A DNA stretch of 64,000 bases from Methylophaga marina (GTDB lineage: Bacteria; Pseudomonadota; Gammaproteobacteria; Nitrosococcales; Methylophagaceae). The notes beneath the pieces are model-generated. The model was not told the origin of the DNA. It saw only the letters and a list, made by a program, of their open reading frames with translations, and did not search any database. The DNA is taken from the NCBI RefSeq assembly GCF_030296755.1, contig NZ_AP027741.1, forward strand, positions 744,001 to 808,000, in the 5' to 3' direction. A program made the translations under genes and the position numbers. How positions within the stretch are numbered: position 1 is the stretch's first letter; every line of letters starts with the position of its first letter. Shown here one piece after another: positions 8,371 through 17,744 of the stretch.

Positions 8371-8626
8371 ACGACTGCTGACATGGACAGATGAAGCATG
8401 GAATAGCTATTTATATTGGCAGACACAAGACAAAAAAACGCTCAAACGAATCAATAAGTTGATTGCTGATGTTAAACGCTCCCCATTTGAAGGCATAGGA
8501 AAACCAGAGGCCTTAAAAGAAAACTTGTCTGGCTTTTGGTCACGGAGAATCGATGACATCAATAGATTAGTCTATGCCGTCGATAACAGTGCTATAACTA
8601 TTATTTCCTGCCGCTATCATTATTAA
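8363..8626 (+). CDS. yoeB: mRNA interferase toxin YoeB
   Basis: An 87-residue RelE-superfamily toxin that cleaves mRNA at the ribosomal A site. With the start at 8363 (MSKRLLTWTDEAW) the protein matches YoeB in length. The catalytic residues known from E. coli (Glu46, Arg65, His83) appear as E49, R68 and H86, with the conserved final Tyr (CRYHY). The active site therefore looks intact. The gene overlaps yefM by eight bases, as usual for this pair. Confidence 0.95.
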   Translation: MSKRLLTWTDEAWNSYLYWQTQDKKTLKRINKLIADVKRSPFEGIGKPEALKENLSGFWSRRIDDINRLVYAVDNSAITIISCRYHY

Positions 8627-8654
8627 CGGCTATACCGAAAAGAAAATCATCAAT

Positions 8655-8738
8655 CGTTGGGTTTCGCTAACGCTTTACCCAACCTACACAATAAAAAAAC
8701 TCTCTTTCGTAGGTTGGGTTGAAGCATGAAACCCAACA
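8655..8738. repeat. Imperfect inverted repeat with GTTGGGTTTC / CCCAACCTAC arms
   Basis: Between yoeB and the YbaK-type gene, the left arm (8656-8687) carries GTTGGGTTTC and CCCAACCTAC separated by 12 bases. The right arm (8709-8737) carries GTAGGTTGGG and GAAACCCAAC in the opposite order. The two arms can pair, and each can also fold on its own. Elements of this look (about 30 bases rich in GTTGGGTTTCG) are common dispersed intergenic repeats in several bacterial groups. No coding potential is seen in 8627-8819. Confidence 0.6.
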
Positions 8739-8819
8739 AATACAACCACTTCAAAAATCTGATTTTCACTGTACACTGACTAATATCCAAACTTAACTAT
8801 GGCACTTACAGGAGGCACA

Positions 8820-9314
8820 ATGAGTACGCCGATTTCTTCACCCGTCACTGATTTACTTGAAGCTCAAGGCATTGCGTTTGAGGTGATTGAAATCCCCTTA
8901 ACCGAAGACAAAAAACCGGTGCGTAATCTGGAAGAGCTGTTAAGCAGTCAGGGTCATGATCCGAAGTCTGTGGTGCGTAGTCTGCTGTTTAAAACCGGCT
9001 CTGATAATTATGTGCTGCTGGCTGTCGCCGGAGGTGGTCGTGCTGATTGGGGCATTTTAAGAAAGCATCTAGAAGAGCGAAAACTGCGTATGGCCGAGTT
9101 TGATGAAGTGCCAGAAGCGACTGGTTACGTAGTAGGTGCTGTGCCACCGATTGCTTTGCCTGACAGCGTCACTGTGTTACTCGATGAGAGTGTGACAAAA
9201 TTTGATAATGTCGTGATTGGCAGTGGCGTCTTAGGTTACGCCTTGGGCTTAACCTCAGCTGACTTACAAAAAGTGATGGCTGATGTCGACCGCGGCACAT
9301 TTGTGAAAGAGTAA
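8820..9314 (+). CDS. YbaK/ProX-type aminoacyl-tRNA editing domain protein
   Basis: A 164-residue stand-alone member of the YbaK/Cys-tRNA(Pro) deacylase superfamily, which hydrolyses mischarged aminoacyl-tRNAs in trans. Visible family features are VRSLLFKTGSDNYVLLAVAGG (the conserved KT-strand segment), the GYVVGAVPP motif and the ending GSGVLGYALGLT. I use the ATG at 8820, which has a clear GGAGG site at 8811-8815, rather than an upstream ATG at 8799. The specific substrate (Cys-, Ala- or other tRNA) cannot be determined. A strong hairpin terminator follows. Confidence 0.85.
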   Translation: MSTPISSPVTDLLEAQGIAFEVIEIPLTEDKKPVRNLEELLSSQGHDPKSVVRSLLFKTGSDNYVLLAVAGGGRADWGILRKHLEERKLRMAEFDEVPEATGYVVGAVPPIALPDSVTVLLDESVTKFDNVVIGSGVLGYALGLTSADLQKVMADVDRGTFVKE

Positions 9315-9327
9315 AGACTCGCTATAT

Positions 9328-9362
9328 AAAAAGGCTGACATCATGATGATGTCAGCCTTTTT
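9328..9362. terminator. Bidirectional rho-independent terminator
   Basis: A perfect long stem (AAAAGGCTGACATCAT paired with ATGATGTCAGCCTTTT), flanked by A and T runs on both sides, sits between the convergent YbaK-like and MscS-type genes and can serve both strands. Confidence 0.92.
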
Positions 9363-9375
9363 TGTATGATGGCAT

Positions 9376-11774
9376 CTACTCCCCGTCGTCGAAGTCACCT
9401 TTATATTTCGGGTTAGGTTTAGCTGACTTCGAACGCTTATCTCCTTTTTCCTGATGTGAATGAGAGTCTGGCTGCTCTTCTTGTTCAGTTTCACCATGTG
9501 ATAACTCTTTCACTTCAAGTTCATTCACCATGCGCAAAGGTGCCGCTGGCGCTTTACCCTCTTTGTCCTCACCAAAGTAAAGAGTGAGGTGTGGGAATGG
9601 AATTTCGATACCCGCAGCATCCAGATGGCGTTTAACCAGACGGTTATAGGCTCGACCAATACTCCACTGACTACCAGGTAGCGTTTTGATTCTGACTCGA
9701 ATATTCACCGAGCTATCTGCTAGAGCTGTTACCCCATGTACTTCCAGCTCATCATCAAGAATTTGAGAGCGTAATTCATCATCAGACATCAATTCTGCAA
9801 AAGCTTCACGTAATTTGATGATGACTTGATCAGTATCTTCCCTATAAGCCACACCATACTCACCGAGATGATATGCAAACTCTCGCATATAGTTGGATAC
9901 CGTCCCCACTGATGAGAATGGAATAATATGGAATGTACCAGACAAATCACGTAAGCCCAGCGAACGAATAGTCAGCTTTTCGGCTACGCCAGTAATACCA
10001 TCTGCTGTGACCACATCACCTGTATTAATCGCATTTTCTAGCTGGATAAATATACCGGTAATCACATCTTGAACCAGTTTCTGTGCACCAAAGCCAATGG
10101 CTAAGCCCATTACACCTGCACCAGCAATCAGCGGTCCAATATTGATACCCACTTCAGATAAAACGATCATAACGGTCATCACCGTAATGGTGATAGCAAC
10201 CGCATTCCTGAAAATAGTTAACAGCGTTTTCTCTCTAGCACTGGGCATATGACCGCTATCTTCAGGATTGAGACGATGCTCAATCCAGCTGGCCAGCACA
10301 ATCCATGTCAGCATTGCAGCTGACACAATTAAGAAAATCGAAATGGCTGAGGTGATGACGTGCATTCCCGTCGCAGAACTCATCCAGTTCGCTAAATTCA
10401 CAATGCCCCAGGCATCCAGAATGGCACTGATAACCAGCACAACAACTATCAACTTGAAGACTTTAAATACACGAGGCAGCTGCTCATTAATACGATTCTC
10501 GGCATTTGCCAGGTGCTGCTTAAAGGCTTTTGGCAGAGTAATGCCATGTTCAGAGGCCATATCCAACAAAGCAATCACCCCGATACCGACCAGAACAGCT
10601 ACAACTGTTTTTATCGTCGCTAACAGAATAATCGGCAAGGCCTCTTCTGATTTAACTAAAAGCCCTGTACCCAATACCAGAAAATAGATAGATGCAAACC
10701 AATGCCAAGTCTTGGCTAAGACCCGTAAGGTGACATCATTCACACTAAAATGGCTATGTTTGGCTGTAGCGATTAACTGCTCTTTCACCGTATTTTTCTT
10801 TTTAAAGACCACGCTTAGAGCAAAAATAATGGTAAAGAGAACAATAAGAAGATTGGCTAATTGACTCAGACTTTCTGAAATCGACATAGCCAGAAATGGC
10901 ACAATAAACAACGTGCCGTAACCAACTAATGACACGATGATAGAAAAGAAGCTCGACCAGTAACGAGCGGTTTCCGTGGAAATAGAGAGTAAGCGCAAGC
11001 CTTCATTTCTTGCTGCAAATATAGCTCTAATCAGTACTTTGGTAAGCTCAACTGCCAGGAAGATATTTAAAAACAGCGTTTCTGAAACAGCAATATCACC
11101 TACTTTTCCTACCGCTAACAAAGCAACGCCATACCCCGCCAGCCAAGCTAATGCCACTACAGCAATATCTACAATTGTTGCAATGATGACCGCGGTTACT
11201 TTAATGATAACAGCATGTGTACTATGCTCACGCATAGCGAAATTGTTGGTACTGCGAAAAATAAACCGAGCCAGTATTCTGAATATAATAAAACTCAGAA
11301 TAGTTGCTGCAGCAACAATCGCTGTAGTGATGAGATCCTTAAACCAACCTTGAGTCGTTTTATCAGATCCTGTCCAGATAGAGGTAATCGCATCCCAACT
11401 ACCTTTAAGGGTGGACATCATGGTTTGAACAACCGACTGACTTTGCTCTGCAATAGCCGCGGCAAGGGAATCCTCAGACTTTTTATCTTCCGCTTTTTTT
11501 CGCTATTCGATGACTCTTTGTCATTTTGCTTATCAGCATTGTCTGACAAATTGTTTAATTCTTCGATTAACTTATCACGCGTTTCAGGATTCTCAATTAA
11601 GTTGGCTAAACTTCGGTAAACATCGGCTTGTGATTCACCCGATTTTGGATTCTGCAAGCTTGTAGAAGATGGAGCAGCATTCGCCATCGATTGCGTTGGT
11701 GAAGCCAAACCCAGCAAAAATACAGTGAGAAGTAATACCTGGGGCAATAAAAAATACGTTCGGACGTTTGGCAC
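9376..11774 (-). CDS. MscS family mechanosensitive channel, frame broken by one base near the N-terminus
   Basis: Large inner-membrane small-conductance mechanosensitive channel. The C-terminal 681 residues (9376-11421) hold about ten membrane helices and the MscS core: pore helix and beta domain (AGAGVMGLAIGFGAQKLVQD, then the TADGITGVAEKLTIRSLGLRD segment), and a hydrophilic tail. Upstream, a secretory signal (MPNVRTYFLLPQVLLL...) and a charged region are in another frame (11418-11774). Adding one A to the A7 run (complement of 11506-11512) joins them through EDKKSEDSLAAAIAEQ into 799 residues with no stop. The stop of the upstream part overlaps the first Met of the downstream part. Probably an intact channel with a sequencing indel; alternatively the 681-residue form is made alone. 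Confidence 0.85.
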
Positions 11775-11984
11775 AAAGTTCTCCTGAAGTTAAGCCAAAT
11801 TATATATTGCGAAAAAGATAATGGCTGGCAACCATAACAACTCAGCACATCAGACACAAATTAGAACACACTCATGACTATCAATAAATGTGGTGATTGA
11901 ATTGAATGTCAGGCTGGTAGAATAGAATCAAAAATAATCTATCCTCTATTTTCTATCAAAGATTCTTTTCAGACAGGACTTCTT

Positions 11985-13201
11985 ATGGACTCTGATATCC
12001 GACTCAGTTATGCCGGGTTGTTAAAAAATCATTTTGGTCTGATTGCTGCTGCTTATCTGGCAGTGTTTACCGGTAATCTTGGACAAAGCTTTTTTATTGG
12101 TTTATTTCGGACTGATATCAGCGAATATCTTAATATATCTGCCGGTGAGTTTGGCTCTATCTACGCGGTGATTACGATGATCAGTGGCTTTTTGGTCATG
12201 CACTTTGGTCCAAAAATCGACTGGATAGCGCCGCGTCGTTATGTACTTAGCGTGCTTATTGTTTTAACGATTGGCGTATTAATGCTCACCTTATCCCCTT
12301 GGTGGGGCTTATGTGTGTTTGGCTTAGGCTTGCAGCGCTTATGTGGACAGGGATTGATGACTCATTTTGGCAGCACACTTGCCGGACGTGAATTCTCTAC
12401 TAATCGAGGTAAAGCACTGGGGCTTGTCACGCTGGGCATGCCAACAGGTGAAATTATATTACCGCCTATTATTGCTTTAATGGCTGTCAGTTTTAGCTGG
12501 CAGCAGGTGTGGTGGAGTATTCTTGCCGTGCTTATTGGGCTCTGGGCTTTACTGATTTTATTTGTTGACTGGCCTCCTGCACCACGTCAAAAGAACGAGC
12601 ATAAACAACATAAAGACGCAGGACCCAGCCCTACCCGTGATCTACGTTTCTGGTTATTACTGCCAATGCTGATGGTATTACCCATTACCCTGACAGGCAT
12701 TTTTATCTATCAAGCTCAGATGACAAAAGATTTACTCGCCAGCCCGACGACATATGCTTTGGCCTTAACAGGATTAGGTATCGCTCGTTTTCCCGGAGCG
12801 TTATTAGGGGGCGTTGGATTGATGAATACGGTGCCACCACGTTGGCAAAACTTTACCTGATTCCATTTGCTTTAGCCTTATTAATTGCCGCTACCGTTGG
12901 TGGAGATATGGGTATCTGGATTTTAATGCTTGGGGCTGGCACAGCATTAGGTATGTCTTCGCCGATTGGGGATACGTTATTGGTTCGACTATGGGGCCGA
13001 GATCACTTAGGTCAGGTGCGTTCGTTGAAGTCGGCTTTTTTAGTGTTTTCTACTGGTATCGCACCGGCATTTTTGGGTTTTATGATCGATGCTGGCGTGA
13101 CTTTCCAAAGTATCTTGTTAGGCATGCTGACTTTCCTGATCATGGCCTGGATATTGGCACAAGGGCCGATAAAGGAAGCACATCAAAGTTCGGAGATATA
13201 A
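11985..13201 (+). CDS. Major facilitator superfamily transporter, frame broken by one base
   Basis: A twelve-helix MFS permease in two frames: 11985-12860 (helices 1 to about 7) and the remainder to 13201. Adding one G to the G5 run at 12807-12811 gives LLGGRWIDEYGATTLAKLYL, a typical loop between helices 7 and 8 with the G-R-x-x-D/E motif. It also gives an uninterrupted protein of 405 residues, the normal MFS size. Without it the first frame ends with a run of non-family residues. The substrate is not identifiable; the helix 4-5 region (REFSTNRGKALGLVTLGMPTGE) resembles MFS carriers of small organic acids. Preceded by about 120 non-coding bases. Confidence 0.82.
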
Positions 13202-13306
13202 TTTTTTCATTCTACAGTTTTTCCGTTATTATCAAATCAACCTTAAATGACCTTGCGTAAATTAAGGTTTATTGTTCCCATTTAAATTTAAAAACAAGGA
13301 AAGTAG

Positions 13307-13768
13307 ATGAAAAAAGTATTATTTGCTGCTGTTTTGATAGCAGTAACATTCCTATCTGGTTGCGCTTCTGTTCCAATGGAAAGCAAAGAAAACAGCGATC
13401 TGGCAAAACAATTCAAGTCTCCCTCAGAAGGTAATTCAGGCTTGTATGTTTATCGCTCAGGTAGTTTTGGAGGCGCACTCAAAAAAGACGTATGGGTTGA
13501 TGGAGATTGCCTGGGTGAAACTGCTCCAGACATGTTCTTTTACAAAGAAGTAAAAGGTGATGAGCAGCATAAAATTGCTACCGAATCAGAGTTCTCACCT
13601 AACGACTTATTGTTGAATACCGAAACTGGCAAAAACTATTTCATTAGACAGTATATGAAAATAGGTGTTTTTGTGGGTGGTGCCGGTGTAGAACTTGTTG
13701 ATGAAGAAAAAGGCAAAAAAGACATTAGCTCTTTAAACATGGCAAAAACTGGAACATGCAGTAAATAA
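13307..13768 (+). CDS. DUF2846-like lipoprotein
   Basis: A 153-residue protein with a lipoprotein signal peptide (hydrophobic stretch, then FLSGCAS lipobox, Cys near residue 19), so a membrane-anchored periplasmic or outer-membrane lipoprotein. The mature part has LYVYRSG, KKDVWVDGDCLGETAP and KNYFIRQYMKIGVFVGG segments typical of DUF2846 proteins, beta-rich with unknown function. An AAGGAAA ribosome site precedes the ATG. Stands alone between the MFS gene and a convergent SDR gene. Confidence 0.8.
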   Translation: MKKVLFAAVLIAVTFLSGCASVPMESKENSDLAKQFKSPSEGNSGLYVYRSGSFGGALKKDVWVDGDCLGETAPDMFFYKEVKGDEQHKIATESEFSPNDLLLNTETGKNYFIRQYMKIGVFVGGAGVELVDEEKGKKDISSLNMAKTGTCSK

Positions 13769-13777
13769 TCTTAAAAA

Positions 13778-13806
13778 CCAATGAGAGATATTCTTTCTCT
13801 CATTGG
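13778..13806 (-). terminator. Rho-independent terminator for the SDR gene
   Basis: An 11-base perfect stem (CCAATGAGAGA with TCTCTCATTGG) has a short loop. On the minus strand it is followed by a T run (complement of TAAAAA at 13772-13777), as expected just past the end of the SDR gene. Confidence 0.7.
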
Positions 13807-13824
13807 CTTCACTATTAACCCGTT

Positions 13825-14619
13825 CTAAGGACAGGTATAACCACCATCTATCACCAAATCTGTGCCAGTCATAAACGAAGACTCATCAGACGCCAGAAAA
13901 ATCGTACCGTAGGCAATTTCATGAGGTTTACCAAAGCGTTTCATCGGCACCATTGAGATAAGAGCGTCCCATTCTTCTTTTGGCACACTGCTTTCAAATA
14001 AATTGGTATCGAACATACCGGGACAAATGGCATTAACTCGAATATTGTCGCCAACAAATTCCAACGCCGCTGACTTGGTCATTAATCTGACAGCAGCGTT
14101 CGTACTCTGATAAGCCGTCGATACACCTGCTCCCGCAATGCCATAGATAGATGAAAAGTTAACAATAGAACCACCGCCTGCGCGTTTCATGGCCGGCACG
14201 GCCGCTTTCATTCCTAATAAAACGCCGAGTTGGTTTATATTGACTATCTGGTAAAACTTTTCGACAGTATGCTCAAGTAAGCCTGCGTGATAATAAATGC
14301 CAGCATTATTAACCAATACATCCAGACGACCAAAATGCTTTTCGGTTTCTGCAACAGCATCTTCCCAGTCTTGTTCCTTGGTCACGTTGAGGGCTACGGC
14401 AATCGCTTCTCCCCCGCTCTGTTTGATTTCCTCAACCAGCTTAAGCGTTTTGTTCCACAGAGCATCGGCAGCTTGTCCATCGGCAATGATCGGATCCTGC
14501 TTTAAATTAGCTGCCACAATTTTGGCACCTTCTTTTGCCATCATCCGAACCTGCTCACTACCGAGTCCGCCGCCAGCCCCTGTTATTAAAATGACTTTAT
14601 TGTCTAATCTGCCCGCCAT
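13825..14619 (-). CDS. Short-chain dehydrogenase/reductase with the catalytic lysine replaced
   Basis: A 264-residue classical SDR oxidoreductase, cytoplasmic. The cofactor motif TGAGGGLG (near residue 14), the NNAG motif and the catalytic Ser (NFSSIYG) are present, and the C-terminus (TGTDLVIDGGYTCP) is standard. The active-site motif, however, reads YQSTN in place of YxxxK: the codon for the essential Lys is AAC (Asn). The closest general look is the 3-alpha/20-beta-hydroxysteroid dehydrogenase group. Either the enzyme is inactive or altered, or there is a single-base error. Encoded alone, convergent to the lipoprotein gene. Confidence 0.9.
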   Translation of the reverse strand: MAGRLDNKVILITGAGGGLGSEQVRMMAKEGAKIVAANLKQDPIIADGQAADALWNKTLKLVEEIKQSGGEAIAVALNVTKEQDWEDAVAETEKHFGRLDVLVNNAGIYYHAGLLEHTVEKFYQIVNINQLGVLLGMKAAVPAMKRAGGGSIVNFSSIYGIAGAGVSTAYQSTNAAVRLMTKSAALEFVGDNIRVNAICPGMFDTNLFESSVPKEEWDALISMVPMKRFGKPHEIAYGTIFLASDESSFMTGTDLVIDGGYTCP

Positions 14620-14696
14620 GATTGTTTCCTCTACTCTTTTGAAAGAATGAAAAGCAATGAAATACCTTGCTTGTTAGAAACATCGTAGAAAGGATA

Positions 14697-14722
14697 AAAA
14701 AGTGCCGCAAGACGGCACTTTT
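14697..14722 (-). terminator. Rho-independent terminator after the double-receiver gene
   Basis: A stem AAAAGTGCCG / CGGCACTTTT with a five-base loop is followed on the minus strand by further T residues (complement of AAAAAA before 14701). It lies about 90 bases past the stop of the response-regulator gene. Confidence 0.75.
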
Positions 14723-14814
14723 CAGAGACTTAGTTACTTAAAAGTAACCTTTGCTAGGCAATATCGATGAGGAAAAAGTACTAACCCCAGACCGGGCAAT
14801 AGCTAGAGCTGATC

Positions 14815-15615
14815 TCAGCTCTCATCAAGAACGCTGACTAATAATTGGCGAATTGCTTCAGGCTCAAACGGTTTATCACAGATAGCGGTCACACCTGCGG
14901 CTTTGACTTCACCTAAACGGGCAGCATCGTCATCGCTGGTGACCATGATGATAGGTAAAAATGCATTATTGAGCTCTTGACGGACATATTCGACTAATTG
15001 CTTGCCATCCATATTCGGCATATTCAGGTCGGTAAAAATCAAATCAAACTCATTATTTTTAATGACTTCTGCTGCCGCTGCACCGTCATTCGCTTTGGAT
15101 ATAATCGCCATTCCTAGGTTTTTCAGTACACGGGTAATATGGTTTCGGGCAGTCAGACTATCATCAACCACCAGCACTTTCAGTTCCTGGATATCATAGT
15201 TTTCCAGTTCCAGTCTGGCAGGTTCCATAAAGTCGATAGTGGTTGCCAGGGCTTTTTCTAAATCCTGGCTATTAAATGGCTTCGGTAGCATCGCCACAAT
15301 ACCAGCCTGACGGACATCATCCAGCTCTTCAAAACGCGTTTCGCTTGATACCAGCATGAAGTATGTAGTGGTTTCATTTTTGAACTTGCGAGCGAGGGCA
15401 ATCAGCTTTGCAGCCTCCATATCAGGTAAATGCAAAGCACTGATAACTAAATCAGGCGGATATTGCATCATGATTTTTAATGCTTCCATCCCCGTTGCAA
15501 CACCTTCAATGTTATACACACCTGCCTGCTGAAGATGGCTAACAATAATTTTGCGTTGAGTGGCAGAAGGCTCCACCAGCACAATAGATAAATCCGACAA
15601 ACTCACTGAAGCCAT
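14815..15615 (-). CDS. Double-receiver response regulator, first receiver degenerate
   Basis: A 266-residue protein made of two CheY-like receiver domains and no output domain. The second (about residues 145-264) is intact: VVDDS acidic pair, phospho-acceptor Asp in FDLIFTDLNMPNMDG, and CDKPF lysine. In the first (about residues 10-125) the acidic pair is VEPS and the acceptor position is Ala (DLVISALHLPDM), although the KPF lysine stays. The first domain therefore cannot be phosphorylated in the usual way. I use the ATG at 15615 with CGGAG upstream rather than the in-frame ATG 87 bases earlier. It probably acts through protein contacts in a phosphorelay or chemotaxis-like pathway; no kinase is nearby. 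Confidence 0.88.
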   Translation of the reverse strand: MASVSLSDLSIVLVEPSATQRKIIVSHLQQAGVYNIEGVATGMEALKIMMQYPPDLVISALHLPDMEAAKLIALARKFKNETTTYFMLVSSETRFEELDDVRQAGIVAMLPKPFNSQDLEKALATTIDFMEPARLELENYDIQELKVLVVDDSLTARNHITRVLKNLGMAIISKANDGAAAAEVIKNNEFDLIFTDLNMPNMDGKQLVEYVRQELNNAFLPIIMVTSDDDAARLGEVKAAGVTAICDKPFEPEAIRQLLVSVLDES

Positions 15616-15797
15616 ATGCTCAACTCCGTTGTTTAAAGACTGGCTATGGCTAAAATATACCAAGAAGTGCCGAGTAGTGCTCGATAGATGACTTATTTCC
15701 ATAAGTTATCACTGACATTATCAAATTTTTTTCACACTGGCTTTTATATTATCAATCACTCGCCTATGCTGTATGCGTCAACTGATAAAGGAATGTT

Positions 15798-17330
15798 ATG
15801 CCTGAAGATCTGCACATCAAGATTCGTAATTTGGAAAAATCTGATTACCCTCAGCTCAAACTATTGATGGATAAAATTTACGATGATATTGGTGGCGCCT
15901 GGCCGGAACATACTATTTTCAAACTGATTGATGACCTACCTGAAGGTCAGATTTGTATCATTGATCATGACACTATCATTGGGGTCGCTCTGTCAGTACA
16001 GGTGAATTACCAACGCTTTAGTAACCCACATACCTATGATGATTTAATCAGCAAAAAAGAAACCATTCTGAATAATAAAAATGGTGATGCTTTGTATGGG
16101 CTGGATGTCTTGATTCATCCTGATTACCGAGGCTATCGTCTGGGAAGGCGTTTATACGAAGCGCGCAAAGAGTTATGCAGACAACATAACCTGAGAGCAA
16201 TTCTGGCCGGTGGTCGTATTCCAAACTATCATCAATATGCTGAAGAAATGACGCCCGCTGAGTATTTTGAAGCGGTTAAAAACAAACGTATTTATGACCC
16301 CATTCTGACCTTTCAATTATCGAATGACTTTCAGGTCACGCGCCTATTAAAACAATACCTGCCTGAAGATGAAAAGTCTCAGGGTTACGCGACTTTGCTG
16401 GAGTGGCGCAATATTTTTTATGAACCTGAAAGCACGGTGATTGAAACCCGTAAAACTCAGGTTCGCATTGGTGCCATTCAATGGCAGATGCGTGAAGTTG
16501 AGTCTGTTGAAGAATTGTTAAGTCAGGTCGAATATTTTATTGATGCCTTATCGAGTTATAAAAGTGACTTTGCCCTGTTTCCTGAGTTCTTTAATTCCCC
16601 GTTGATGGGACTTAGTCCCGACCAACGCAATCAGACCGAAGCGATTCGTTTTTTAGCGAGCTTTACTGAACGCTTTAAAACAGAAATGTCGCAAATGGCG
16701 GTCAGTTACAACATCAATGTGATTACAGGTTCCATGCCGTTATTAGAAGACGATGTGCTCTATAACGTCAGTTATCTCTGCCGTCGTGATGGCACGATTG
16801 AGAGACAAACTAAGGTGCATATCACCCCTCATGAACGGCGCGACTGGGTAATTGAAGGTGGCGACCAGTTACAGGTCTTTGAAACAGATGCAGGGCGTGT
16901 TGGCATATTGATTTGTTATGACGTCGAATTTCCTGAACTGGCTCGTTTGTTGGCACAACAGGATATGGATATTCTTTTTGTACCCTACTGGACTGATACC
17001 AAAAATGGTTATCTACGTGTTCGTCATTGTGCCCAGGCACGTGCCATTGAAAATGAATGTTATGTGGTGATTTGTGGTAGTTGCGGTAACTTACCTCAGG
17101 TAGAAAATCTGGATGTCCAATATTCTCAGGCGGCCGTGTTCTCCCCTTCTGATTTCTCCTATCCACACGATGCCGTGATGGCAGAAACCACACCGAATAC
17201 CGAAATGATCATGTTTTCAGATTTGGACTTGGATAAACTCAAGTTGACTCGAAGTGAAGGCTCGGTGAATAACCTAAAAGACAGACGGACTGAACTCTAT
17301 ACGCTCAATTGGAATGGGAAAACCAAATGA
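15798..17330 (+). CDS. GNAT acetyltransferase - nitrilase (carbon-nitrogen hydrolase) fusion
   Basis: A 510-residue two-domain enzyme. The N-terminal part (about 1-200) is a GNAT domain with the acetyl-CoA loop in HPDYRGYRLGRRLYEARKEL. The C-terminal part (about 220-500) is a nitrilase-superfamily amidohydrolase with the Glu (FALFPEFF), Lys (RQTKVHITPHE) and Cys (GILICYDVEFPE) catalytic triad, all present. Such fusions are known but their substrates are largely undefined. The ATG at 15798 follows AAAGGAA. The stop overlaps the next start as ATGA, so an NTF2-like protein is probably co-translated. A role in amide or amine metabolism is inference. Confidence 0.93.
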   Translation: MPEDLHIKIRNLEKSDYPQLKLLMDKIYDDIGGAWPEHTIFKLIDDLPEGQICIIDHDTIIGVALSVQVNYQRFSNPHTYDDLISKKETILNNKNGDALYGLDVLIHPDYRGYRLGRRLYEARKELCRQHNLRAILAGGRIPNYHQYAEEMTPAEYFEAVKNKRIYDPILTFQLSNDFQVTRLLKQYLPEDEKSQGYATLLEWRNIFYEPESTVIETRKTQVRIGAIQWQMREVESVEELLSQVEYFIDALSSYKSDFALFPEFFNSPLMGLSPDQRNQTEAIRFLASFTERFKTEMSQMAVSYNINVITGSMPLLEDDVLYNVSYLCRRDGTIERQTKVHITPHERRDWVIEGGDQLQVFETDAGRVGILICYDVEFPELARLLAQQDMDILFVPYWTDTKNGYLRVRHCAQARAIENECYVVICGSCGNLPQVENLDVQYSQAAVFSPSDFSYPHDAVMAETTPNTEMIMFSDLDLDKLKLTRSEGSVNNLKDRRTELYTLNWNGKTK

Positions 17331-17713
17331 AGGAACATCCCATCATCAGACAGATCAAAGCAGCAGACCAAGCCATCATGGCGGAAGACTTTGATAGATT
17401 ATTAGATATTTACACTGGCGATGCGGTGTTAGTAGTACAACCCGGCATGAATGCGGTGGGCAAAGCTCAGATTTGTCAGGCATTTGAAAAAATTGCTGTT
17501 TACTTTCTGCATGGCTTACAGGTCACACAGGAAGCGTTAGAGATTTTAGAAACTGGCGATACCGCCCTCGTATTGGCGAACACCATTATCTCTGCGCCTG
17601 ATGCTGAACCGACCACAAGACAAGCCACATATGTATTTGTCAAAAACAGCGATGATATCTGGCGATGCGCCATTGATAATTCATACGGACATGCCATTCT
17701 TCAGAGCAAATAA
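17327..17713 (+). CDS. NTF2-like (SnoaL/DUF4440-type) protein
   Basis: A 128-residue small alpha+beta barrel protein of the NTF2-like superfamily. The features are the N-terminal helix (IRQIKAADQAIMAEDFDRLLDIYTGDAVLVVQPG) and the alternating strands that end in YVFVKNSDDIWRCAIDNSYG. Members bind or turn over small hydrophobic ligands or act as association modules. The start at 17327 overlaps the stop of the GNAT-nitrilase gene by four bases, which indicates translational coupling. Specific function unknown. Confidence 0.8.
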   Translation: MKEHPIIRQIKAADQAIMAEDFDRLLDIYTGDAVLVVQPGMNAVGKAQICQAFEKIAVYFLHGLQVTQEALEILETGDTALVLANTIISAPDAEPTTRQATYVFVKNSDDIWRCAIDNSYGHAILQSK

Positions 17714-17744
17714 CAGCGTTTTATTTTATTAATACGAGGCTAAA

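Noticed and set aside
10268-10687. Long plus-strand reading frame inside the MscS gene
   Set aside because: It is antisense to a well-supported membrane protein, and its composition mirrors hydrophobic codons read in reverse; no ribosome site or family features.
11606-11857. Minus-strand frame upstream of the MscS channel, overlapping its signal-peptide region
   Set aside because: The other frame there gives a proper signal peptide and joins the channel after a one-base correction, so this frame is a shadow.
12842-13201. Separate second MFS-like gene starting at a TTG
   Set aside because: It lacks its own start signals and completes helices 8-12 of the preceding gene after a one-base repair.
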